Positions 1 through 5,932 of a stretch of 14,814 nt of DNA are shown here, in pieces. A program made the position numbers and the translations under genes. The stretch lies in the NCBI GenBank assembly GCA_913044085.1, contig CAJWNW010000034.1, positions 1 to 14,814 on the forward strand, written 5' to 3'. The stretch comes from an uncultured Flavobacteriaceae bacterium (lineage in GTDB: Bacteria > Bacteroidota > Bacteroidia > Flavobacteriales > Flavobacteriaceae). Each line of letters opens with the position of its first letter. Positions within the stretch are counted from its first letter, which is position 1. The notes beneath the pieces are model-generated. The model made no database searches. It had not been told where the DNA came from and saw only the letters and a list, made by a program, of their open reading frames with translations.

Positions 1-76
1 TTTATCTATTTTTTGCAATTTTGGAGGTTCATCTGATTCTAACTTTTTGGAATTATTTTTGGTATTAATACAGTGA

Positions 77-724
77 ATGTCCGCAGATACAAAATCTCAA
101 ACAAATTTAGAAGAATGGTTTAATACCGTTTCCCATGGCATCACAGCCGCAGTTGCTGTTGGGGGTTTGGTTGTCTTGATCGTTTTTGGAGTACAAAGCA
201 ATAAAGACTGGAGTTTGTTTAGTGCGTTAGTATATGGTAGCAGCTTGGTTTTACTTTACACGTTTTCAGCTCTTTATCACGGTCTTAGGAATAAAAAAGC
301 AAAACATTTGTTTAACATCCTTGACCATTGTGGGATTTATCTGCTCATTGCTGGAACCTATACGCCCGTAATTTTAATCAGTATTGGCGGCCTTACTGGA
401 TGGGTGTTTTTTGGAATACAATGGGGTATGGCACTTTGTGGAATTCTACTAAAGATTTTTTACACAGGTAAATACAACCTCATATCGACCTTGATATATG
501 CTTTTATGGGATGGATCATAGCATTTAAAATTGAATTGGTAAAAGCAGTCTTAGAGCCCCCTGCCTACTGGTTATTACTATCAGGCGGAATCGCCTACAG
601 CGTAGGCATCTTTTTTTACCTTTTGGATTACCGAATGAAATTGGCACATTTTATCTGGCATCTTCTCGTAATGGCAGGCAGTATTTTGCACTTCATTATG
701 ATTGCTAGATACATTATTTCTTAA
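77..724 (+). CDS. trhA: Hemolysin III / TrhA-type seven-helix membrane protein (PAQR superfamily)
   Basis: This is an integral inner-membrane protein of the hemolysin III (TrhA/YqfA) family, bacterial relatives of the PAQR receptors. The family has been linked to membrane-lipid homeostasis; the hemolysin name is historical. The 215 residues match the usual length and hold about seven hydrophobic helices. The family's metal-site pattern is intact: an N-terminal EEWFNTVSHG with H20, a SALYHGL motif (S64, H68), LDHCGIYLLIAGTYTP (D83, H84), and the C-terminal HxxxH...H set (H191, H195, H205). In PAQR proteins such residues bind zinc and support ceramidase-like chemistry; that activity is inferred here. 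The ATG at 77 places the first conserved motif at residue 12, as expected. The gene converges on the esterase gene with 32 bp between stops, and no clear hairpin lies in that gap. Family assignment is firm, function less so. Confidence 0.93.
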   Translation: MSADTKSQTNLEEWFNTVSHGITAAVAVGGLVVLIVFGVQSNKDWSLFSALVYGSSLVLLYTFSALYHGLRNKKAKHLFNILDHCGIYLLIAGTYTPVILISIGGLTGWVFFGIQWGMALCGILLKIFYTGKYNLISTLIYAFMGWIIAFKIELVKAVLEPPAYWLLLSGGIAYSVGIFFYLLDYRMKLAHFIWHLLVMAGSILHFIMIARYIIS

Positions 725-756
725 ATTAAAGGATATATTTTTAAATTCCTAAACGT

Positions 757-1752
757 TTAAAAATTCTTTAAAAAGTCCCAAATATCCGTAAATAATTGGG
801 GGTCACCCCAGTGCAAATTGTGTGCACCGTCTTCAATGCGTAAATAACGTATTTCTTTCCCTTCAGTACAATTAGAAAATATGTAAAGTGAATCGGGTCC
901 TATATTTTGTAGTTGATAATCATCACATTTAAAGGCGGCGGCCCATTGTTCTGCACTTTCAAGCGCCTCTAAAAAAACATAACCAAGTTTTGGACCACCC
1001 TCAATGGGGATGATGGTATCTGCAGCACCATTGACTTGAAATACAGCTGTCGGGTTTGTATTGAAATTAGGCAATCCTGAAGTGGTCAGTTGCGCAACAA
1101 TGGTTGAAACAGCATTAAAATGTGAGGTCTCTAAAGCCAATTTGTTGGTCATTCCTGAACCGTTTGAAGTTCCCATAGCGTAAACACGTTCAAAATCAAG
1201 ATTTTTATAGTCTTGCAAAGCTACTAAAATAGCATCTACAAATGCAACGTCATCAGCGGTAGTGTTTTCATTGCCTCCAGAATTCCACATGAACTGATGT
1301 CCTTGCGGATAAACACCTACAAACTCACCAGGCCCTGTCAAATGATTTAATTTATCAATCCAGGTTTCGTTTTCAACAGTTCTCCCATGAAAAGCAAGCA
1401 CAATGGGGTAATTTACAGAAGAATCGACTGTATTTGGAACTTCTATGATGACTTCCCTTGAAACATTGACCCCATCAATTTCTTGATCAATGTAAAAAGT
1501 AGTGTCAGTTAAATCAATAGAGGGTACTGGATTTTCAACATTTGAGGTTTCAGCGATTGCATCAATCTGAGATTGTAAATTGGCAATCAATTCACCTTTG
1601 TAAGCCTTGTTAACAGCATATCTTGCATCGGATGGACTGGCAACGTTATTTATTTGATGGTTTTGAGCGCTCAGCGTTCCGTTCATTTCAATCGTTTGGA
1701 GGTAGCTCATTCCAGTCATAAGGAAGAGCGTAGTTAGAGTGATTTTATTCAT
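757..1752 (-). CDS. Secreted PHB-depolymerase / feruloyl-esterase-like serine hydrolase (LpqC/CE1-like)
   Basis: This is an alpha/beta-hydrolase of the poly(3-hydroxybutyrate)-depolymerase/LpqC group, which includes feruloyl and acetyl-xylan esterases of CE1 type. Residues 1-29 look like a signal peptide ending in SAQ, so the enzyme is exported. The catalytic domain runs from about residue 95 to the end. It has the oxyanion region LAFHGR (119-124), the nucleophile elbow GTSNG with S196, the acid D245 in GAADTIIP, and H311 in DGAHNLHW as the probable catalytic histidine. C276 and C295 could form a disulphide. About 60 residues between signal and domain match nothing I recognise. The true substrate cannot be read from the sequence. 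With a GH10 xylanase 6 kb away, removal of ester groups from xylan is plausible but unproven. An own promoter lies at 1773-1807. No T9SS tail is present, so a periplasmic location is likely. Confidence 0.82.
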   Translation of the reverse strand: MNKITLTTLFLMTGMSYLQTIEMNGTLSAQNHQINNVASPSDARYAVNKAYKGELIANLQSQIDAIAETSNVENPVPSIDLTDTTFYIDQEIDGVNVSREVIIEVPNTVDSSVNYPIVLAFHGRTVENETWIDKLNHLTGPGEFVGVYPQGHQFMWNSGGNENTTADDVAFVDAILVALQDYKNLDFERVYAMGTSNGSGMTNKLALETSHFNAVSTIVAQLTTSGLPNFNTNPTAVFQVNGAADTIIPIEGGPKLGYVFLEALESAEQWAAAFKCDDYQLQNIGPDSLYIFSNCTEGKEIRYLRIEDGAHNLHWGDPQLFTDIWDFLKNF

Positions 1753-1772
1753 TTAAATACAATCTAATTATA

Positions 1773-1807
1773 CAAATATAAGTTTGTTAAGTTAACAATT
1801 TCACAAA
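1773..1807 (-). promoter_or_regulatory. Predicted Bacteroidota promoter of the esterase gene
   Basis: Read on the minus strand, 1780-1773 is TATATTTG, an exact match to the -7 consensus TAnnTTTG of the Bacteroidota primary sigma factor. A TTTG lies at 1807-1804 with a 23-bp spacer, the upper end of the accepted range. Transcription would begin near 1766, giving a leader of about 14 bases before the ATG at 1752. Confidence 0.6.
1784..1798. promoter_or_regulatory. 15-bp perfect interrupted palindrome in the esterase promoter spacer (candidate operator)
   Basis: TTGTTAA-G-TTAACAA is a perfect inverted repeat of 7-bp arms around a single G. It lies between the -33 and -7 boxes of the esterase promoter, where a bound repressor would block RNA polymerase. 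The position is suggestive, but such AT-rich palindromes also occur by chance, and no regulator gene lies nearby. Confidence 0.35.
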
Positions 1808-1967
1808 TGAATTATTAGCGAATGTTTTAAATCAGAATTTTTGAAATGCAGTGTCAAATTAACAATCAAGTCAAAAAGATATTTAAATTCATTAAAGGTA
1901 TATATAATAAGCTTTGGAAATTATTGAGACAAAAATTTTACATTGAACGGCAAATAATAATTATTGC

Positions 1968-2063
1968 ATAAGAACTACAGCGCTTGGAACTTTCATGATT
2001 ATAAGCCCTAAAAAAGTAAAGGCACAATCAACTCCACCAGCACCAGGAGGATTTGGATTCTAA
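1968..2063 (+). CDS. Possible tiny signal-peptide-like reading frame, no family recognised
   Basis: The frame ending at TAA 2061-2063 reads RTTALGTFMIIS, then PKKVKAQ, then STPPAPGGFGF. The first part looks like the hydrophobic core of a signal peptide, KAQ like a cleavage site, and the rest like a short Pro/Gly-rich mature peptide. The only ATG (1995) would cut off most of the hydrophobic core. The frame stays open upstream to a TGA at 1944-1946 without an ATG. I show it from ATA 1968, which would be a very rare start codon, so this may be a decayed gene. A strong terminator follows 28 bp downstream, which favours a transcribed unit. Overlapping reads or RNA-seq are needed to decide; treat as hypothetical. 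Confidence 0.3.
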   Translation: MRTTALGTFMIISPKKVKAQSTPPAPGGFGF

Positions 2064-2090
2064 AAATTAAAAAAAATCTTTTATTGAATC

Positions 2091-2123
2091 AAAAAAGCAC
2101 TGCCTAAATGCAGTGCTTTTTTT
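2091..2123. terminator. Strong bidirectional hairpin terminator
   Basis: AAAAAAGCACTGC, a 6-base loop CTAAAT, then GCAGTGCTTTTTT form a perfect 13-bp stem with a GC-containing core. There is a T-run on the plus strand and, from the leading A-run, another on the minus strand. It can end transcripts from the tiny plus-strand frame before it and from the DUF6607 gene, whose stop is about 40 bp to the right. Confidence 0.85.
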
Positions 2124-2162
2124 GGGCTTAGTAAAAGATTAGCCTGTAACAATCAGAACTTT

Positions 2163-3065
2163 TTAAAATAAAAAACTATTTATTATCGCATTTATTTCTT
2201 CTGATTTAGTGTCCGATTCTAGTGCAAATAAATACTGGTATAATCTTTTACCTTCCACTTTGTTTTTGAGTTTTATATTTTGACGCATCGAAAAAATTGT
2301 GTTCCATTCTTTGCGTACCAAAGCCCACATTTCTTTATTATCTTTCCAAAACACTTGGGCGGCTATACATCTTTCATTTTCAACTTTTTTGTAAGTATTG
2401 TAACCTTTTTCTTGAGCCAAAACAATATCTTTTTTATTCACTTCACGAATCAATTTATCGTTGTCCTGGTCATGACTCCAACCCCAATATAAAATTTCAT
2501 GGTGGTTGCGTCTTAAAGTGACATTGTAATCCTGACGCTTGGTAATTTCTCTACGTGGAAGAGGCGCATACGCACTACTGGACCAAAAACTACGACCATC
2601 AACATGAACCCAAGTCGCAGAACCTTCATAACGGGGACTGTCATCGACCTGAAAAACTCTTTGTGTCCACTGGCCCTTCACCTCTGATGCATCATTAGAT
2701 TTATAAGGCCATGTATTATTGACAGCATAAGAAAAAGAATCGGTGTTTTCATACATCCAATCTTGTCGCCAATGTTTGATTACGTAGGGATTCAAAACAT
2801 CCCCTACAATAAGTAAATGCTGCATCGAAACGAAATCTTCATTAGAATCTACCAATTGCACCCATTCTAAAGCTTTGTCATATTTATTTTTTGAAGCCTG
2901 GTATGTTGAATCCTTTGAATAACTAAAAGTTTCAGCGAAATTGAAGCTTACTTCAAAACAACCACACATGGCTTTTATAGATGCCAAATCTTTATCTTTT
3001 TTAGTTTGTGCAAAAGCACTAAAAGACACAATAATTAAAAGGAATTTTAAACAATAAATTTTCAT
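2163..3065 (-). CDS. DUF6607 family exported protein
   Basis: The protein fits the DUF6607 family as I remember it, with CGCFEVSFNFAETF near the N-terminus and Trp-rich blocks such as HWRQDWMYE and GQWTQRVFQVDD. The family has no established function that I know of. Residues 1-19 form a signal peptide (KFLLIIVSFSAFA) with cleavage before Q20, so the protein is probably periplasmic. C34 and C36 in the CGC motif are the only cysteines of the mature chain apart from one near residue 233 and could bind metal or form a disulphide. At 300 residues it looks full length. The ATG at 3065 is supported by a TAnnTTTG promoter giving a leader of about 46 bases. Its promoter abuts that of the divergent DUF6686-like gene, which suggests shared control. 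Family call fairly confident, role unknown. Confidence 0.75.
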   Translation of the reverse strand: MKIYCLKFLLIIVSFSAFAQTKKDKDLASIKAMCGCFEVSFNFAETFSYSKDSTYQASKNKYDKALEWVQLVDSNEDFVSMQHLLIVGDVLNPYVIKHWRQDWMYENTDSFSYAVNNTWPYKSNDASEVKGQWTQRVFQVDDSPRYEGSATWVHVDGRSFWSSSAYAPLPRREITKRQDYNVTLRRNHHEILYWGWSHDQDNDKLIREVNKKDIVLAQEKGYNTYKKVENERCIAAQVFWKDNKEMWALVRKEWNTIFSMRQNIKLKNKVEGKRLYQYLFALESDTKSEEINAIINSFLF

Positions 3066-3108
3066 GATATTTTAATTATTTTTATTTAGATTGATTATAA
3101 ATAATGTT

Positions 3109-3116
3109 TATATTTG
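3109..3116 (+). promoter_or_regulatory. -7 promoter box for the DUF6686/DoxX pair
   Basis: TATATTTG is an exact TAnnTTTG box. Transcription would start near 3123. The nearest upstream TTG (3091-3093) has only a 15-bp spacer, shorter than the usual 17-23, so the upstream element is weak. The box lies downstream of the ATG at 3104 and so argues that translation starts at ATG 3155 instead. Confidence 0.5.
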
Positions 3117-3117
3117 A

Positions 3118-3146
3118 CAAATATATTAATAAATACAGTATTTCAA
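3118..3146 (-). promoter_or_regulatory. Promoter of the DUF6607 gene
   Basis: On the minus strand a TTG (3146-3144), an 18-bp spacer and TATATTTG (3125-3118) match the Bacteroidota promoter consensus. The predicted start near 3111 leaves a leader of about 46 bases to ATG 3065. It faces the plus-strand -7 box with a single base between them. Confidence 0.65.
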
Positions 3147-3154
3147 GTAAAAGT

Positions 3155-3511
3155 ATGTGTGAAAAATTACTGAAAATTAAACAAAATAAATGCGGAGAAT
3201 TACACTACTGCCCCGCCCATCAATTATACCATTTGATGTTTAATAATTTTCATTTGATGCTAGATGAAGAACAATATGAATCATTAAAAACACATGTTTC
3301 AGAAATTGACATCGAATTTTGGTTGGATAAATTTAGTGACACCCTTGTAAAAAGAAAAATACCAATTCCCACACACCAAGAAAATTTAATTCTTGTCTTT
3401 GATATTCATGAATTTATCCAATTAAAATCTTTATTTTTTAATCACCAAAACCATGAAGATTTACTGTATCTGTCAACAGACCAAATTGAATATCAAAATA
3501 TATTTAACTAA
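3155..3511 (+). CDS. DUF6686-like small cytoplasmic protein
   Basis: The 118-residue protein resembles the flavobacterial DUF6686 family: a start of MC, then a CxxxxxC segment (C13, C19) followed by H22, a YHLMFNNFHLMLDEEQY stretch, and an RKIPIPT block before a C-terminal helix. No function is known to me. C2, C13, C19 and H22 could form a small metal site, which is inference. There is no signal peptide or membrane segment. I chose ATG 3155 over the in-frame ATG 3104 because the exact -7 promoter box at 3109-3116 lies after the earlier ATG, and because the extra 17 residues are low-complexity and not part of the family pattern. A DoxX-like gene follows 27 bp downstream and is probably co-transcribed. 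Confidence 0.65.
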   Translation: MCEKLLKIKQNKCGELHYCPAHQLYHLMFNNFHLMLDEEQYESLKTHVSEIDIEFWLDKFSDTLVKRKIPIPTHQENLILVFDIHEFIQLKSLFFNHQNHEDLLYLSTDQIEYQNIFN

Positions 3512-3538
3512 AAGAACAAAAGGCAAAAATATCATAGC

Positions 3539-4021
3539 ATGAAAAAATACACAAAAATTACTTTTATTGTTTTAAGACTATTTTTAGGAGGGGTTATGAT
3601 CTCTGCTGGAACAGGTAAGTTTTTTAAACCAATTTCAAATGCTACAGAAGTGGTTCAAAAAATTAATGATGAGACCATTTCAAGCAATACAATGACCTTA
3701 CAAAAAGTTTTGTACATTGGTGGTCTAAAACAAACTGGCTATTTCTGGGAAGTTGTCGCATTTTGCGAATTACTTTTCGGTATTTTTCTTATTTTTTATA
3801 GAAGTTATTTTTTAGGAAGCCTGTTTTTACTGCCAATAACACTTCATATTTTTCTTTTTCATTTATTTTTAGAACCCGATGAGGTTGGAGAACTCGTGTA
3901 TTGCGGGCTCTTATTTGCAGTCAATATCGCCTTGATTTTTATGGAAAAAAATAGATGGAAAGGTCTTTTTAAAAAACCTGAATCGCTGAAAAATATTATA
4001 TGTGAGGTTACAGGAAGTTAA
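3539..4021 (+). CDS. DoxX-like four-helix membrane protein
   Basis: The 160-residue protein has about four hydrophobic helices: residues 8-24 (FIVLRLFLGGVMISAG), 69-87, 90-108 and 118-134. The first helix followed by GKFFKP is typical of the DoxX/DoxD superfamily, whose members include quinol-linked oxidoreductase subunits and many proteins of unknown role. E77 in the second helix and the LHIFLFHLFLEP segment (His-rich) would suit a redox or proton-linked role, but nothing specific can be claimed. The ATG at 3539 is the first good start and gives MKKYTK before the first helix. It follows the DUF6686-like gene by 27 bp. A hairpin with a T-run about 100 bp downstream probably ends the transcript. 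Confidence 0.7.
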   Translation: MKKYTKITFIVLRLFLGGVMISAGTGKFFKPISNATEVVQKINDETISSNTMTLQKVLYIGGLKQTGYFWEVVAFCELLFGIFLIFYRSYFLGSLFLLPITLHIFLFHLFLEPDEVGELVYCGLLFAVNIALIFMEKNRWKGLFKKPESLKNIICEVTGS

Positions 4022-4117
4022 TCTGTTAGATTATAAGAGCAGATAATTTTAAATTTTCCGTTTTTTTTAATCCAATCGACTACGATTTAATACGCTTTAC
4101 TGTTAAACAACCATATT

Positions 4118-4154
4118 ATCCCAAGAATAGATTCCTTTTGTTGGGATTTTTTTT
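4118..4154 (+). terminator. Predicted rho-independent terminator after the DoxX-like gene
   Basis: ATCCCAA (4118-4124) pairs with TTGGGAT (4141-4147) across a 16-base loop and is followed at once by a T-run to 4154. The loop is long and the stem only 7 bp, but the T-run is convincing. It separates the DoxX unit from the MbnP unit. Confidence 0.65.
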
Positions 4155-4226
4155 ATATTGAGATAAATTGAACTTAATAGCTTAAATATCAAAATAAAAC
4201 GATTCTATTTTACATTTTTTTTATGT

Positions 4227-4889
4227 ATGCTTAATGTTTCAACAATGCACACACAAGAAACCGTGGAATTAGAAATTGAGATGGTTGCCACTTTTAATGG
4301 CATTCCACTAGAAAAAAGTAAATGGTATGTTACAAAAAGAAGTGACTCCATTCAACTGACAAGTCTTAAATTTTACCTCACCAATTTTAAGCTTTCAACT
4401 CCTACTTTAGTGGCATCTGAGATTGAAAAAAATTTATTGATAGATGGCTTTCAAAAGAAACCATTTAAACTTAATTTTTTGGTGGACAAAATCACAAAAA
4501 ACGACCGATTAATTTGTGATTTAGGGGTGGACGAAACCTACAACACTTCTGGTGCCAATGCTGGAGATTTAGACCCTGTAAATGGAATGTTCTGGTCTTG
4601 GCAAAGTGGTTATATTAATTTTAAAATTGAAGGAGTGAGTCCCAGTTGCATTACAAGAAAAAATAAATTTCAGTTTCACATTGGTGGTTATAAAGCACCA
4701 TATCAAACTATACGCGAATTAGATATAAAACTCAAGGACTTAAAAGATCAATCGACAGTGATATATATTGAAGTTTCATATTTTTTCGATTCCATTGAAT
4801 TGAGCAATGAAAATCAAGTGACCATTCCAGGCATAAAAGCCAGTCAAATAGCAGATCAGCTTCCAAAAATATTTTTAAGTGGTGAATGA
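4227..4889 (+). CDS. MbnP-type copper-binding protein
   Basis: This belongs to the MbnP family, which includes the methanotroph copper proteins MopE and CorA, where a tryptophan oxidised to kynurenine helps bind copper. Diagnostic parts are the SLKFYLTNFKL strand (46-56), GVDETYNTSGANAGDLDP (100-117), GMFWSWQSGY (120-129) with W123 and W125, FHIGGYKAPYQTIR (150-163), and the IKASQIADQLPKIF tail. C97 and C141 may form a disulphide. Which tryptophan, if any, is modified cannot be told from sequence. The ATG at 4227 leaves MLNVSTMHTQ, only the end of a signal peptide; the frame continues upstream as IKIKRFYFTFFLC, a classic signal start but without ATG (candidates ATC 4188 or ATA 4194; in-frame stop at 4164). 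The real protein is therefore probably about 11-13 residues longer and exported. The next gene overlaps its end by 11 bp, so the two are translationally linked. Confidence 0.83.
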   Translation: MLNVSTMHTQETVELEIEMVATFNGIPLEKSKWYVTKRSDSIQLTSLKFYLTNFKLSTPTLVASEIEKNLLIDGFQKKPFKLNFLVDKITKNDRLICDLGVDETYNTSGANAGDLDPVNGMFWSWQSGYINFKIEGVSPSCITRKNKFQFHIGGYKAPYQTIRELDIKLKDLKDQSTVIYIEVSYFFDSIELSNENQVTIPGIKASQIADQLPKIFLSGE

Positions 4890-5910
4890 ACGCGGACTTC
4901 ATACCGCCATTATTTTAAGCTTGGCTCTTTGCTTTGGTTTTATGACAGTAAAAAACAAAAAAATCTTGTTTGAGTACCCAGATTATTGGCCTGTTCCGCA
5001 GTATGATTTTAGTAAATTAACTATGACGCAAGAAGAGTTTAATCTTGGAAGGGTCTTGTTTTACGACCCTATTCTATCCAAGGACAATAGTATTTCTTGT
5101 GCTTCCTGCCACACCCAGGCGACAGGTTTCACACATATAGATCATGATTTAAGCCATGGAATTAAAGGGCGAATTGGCAAACGAAATGCATTGAGCTTAG
5201 TGAATATGGCTTGGAATACTTCCTTTATGTGGGACGGTGGCGTCAATCATATTGAATTGCAAGCATTGGCTCCAATTACAGATGCCAATGAAATGGATGA
5301 GACTTTGGCTAATGTGGTTGAAAAACTAAAATCTTCGGAAAATTATAACAGTCTTTTTTCAAAAGTACATTCTGATGGTGAAATCACAGGGCAACGTACT
5401 TTGCTGGCGTTGACGCAATTTGTGGTAATGTTCAATTCGTATAATAGCAAGTATGATAAGTACATTCGAAAAGAGTTAGAAAACACGTTTACCAGTCAAG
5501 AAAAAAACGGCCTTCAAATCTTTAGACAACATTGTGCAACCTGCCATACGGAACCTTTATTTACAAACAATCAATTTGAAAATAATGGATTAAAAGTCGA
5601 TACGACTTTAAATGATTATGGGCGGTATTTCATCACTAATAATCCAAAAGACTCCTTAAAATTTAAAGTCCCCAGTTTAAGAAATATTCAATTTACAAAA
5701 CCTTACATGCACGATGGACGATATGAAAGCTTGCAAGAAGTCATCAACCATTACACATCAGAAGTACAACCCAGCCAAACATTGTCTAAAAAATTAGAAA
5801 AAAGAATAGTATTAACACACGAAGAAAAGATCGATTTATTGGTGTTTTTAAGGACATTATCTGATGAAGAATTCCTTTTTGACAAACGCTTCTCTTTTCC
5901 TTTTCAATAA
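4879..5910 (+). CDS. Di-haem cytochrome c peroxidase of the MauG/MbnH group
   Basis: This is a periplasmic di-haem enzyme of the bacterial cytochrome c peroxidase/MauG superfamily. Two haem-binding CxxCH motifs are present, CASCH (C74, C77, H78) and CATCH (C219, C222, H223), plus the family blocks FDYxP-like LFYDPILSKDNSISC, NMAWNTSFMWDGG (W112, W118) and VPSLRNI...PYMHDGRY (264-282). Residues 8-22 form an export signal or membrane anchor. In methanotrophs MbnH, next to mbnP, oxidises an MbnP tryptophan to kynurenine; the same gene order here makes that role likely, though it is inference and ordinary peroxidase activity is possible. The start is GTG 4879 (or GTG 4882); no in-frame ATG precedes the signal, and the start overlaps the MbnP stop. 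The YHYH gene follows after 22 bp. The 343-residue length is normal for the family. Confidence 0.85.
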   Translation: MVNERGLHTAIILSLALCFGFMTVKNKKILFEYPDYWPVPQYDFSKLTMTQEEFNLGRVLFYDPILSKDNSISCASCHTQATGFTHIDHDLSHGIKGRIGKRNALSLVNMAWNTSFMWDGGVNHIELQALAPITDANEMDETLANVVEKLKSSENYNSLFSKVHSDGEITGQRTLLALTQFVVMFNSYNSKYDKYIRKELENTFTSQEKNGLQIFRQHCATCHTEPLFTNNQFENNGLKVDTTLNDYGRYFITNNPKDSLKFKVPSLRNIQFTKPYMHDGRYESLQEVINHYTSEVQPSQTLSKKLEKRIVLTHEEKIDLLVFLRTLSDEEFLFDKRFSFPFQ

Positions 5911-5932
5911 TTAATAAATTAAAACTTTAACC

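Noticed and set aside
1..76. Open frames on both strands before the TrhA gene, including a plus frame that ends TGA directly before ATG 77 and an open hydrophilic minus frame
   Set aside because: Too short at the window edge to tell coding from chance; the minus frame has no ATG start and would overlap the TrhA gene.
725..756. Possible terminator between the convergent TrhA and esterase genes
   Set aside because: Only a weak AGGA/TCCT pairing and the short palindrome TAAACGTTTA are visible, with no good stem plus T-run.
3104..3154. Longer start (ATG 3104) for the DUF6686-like gene
   Set aside because: An exact promoter -7 box lies at 3109-3116, after this ATG, and the extra 17 residues do not fit the family pattern.
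4022..4226. Exact TAnnTTTG promoter for the MbnP unit
   Set aside because: I searched the gap and found only poor matches; the promoter remains unidentified.
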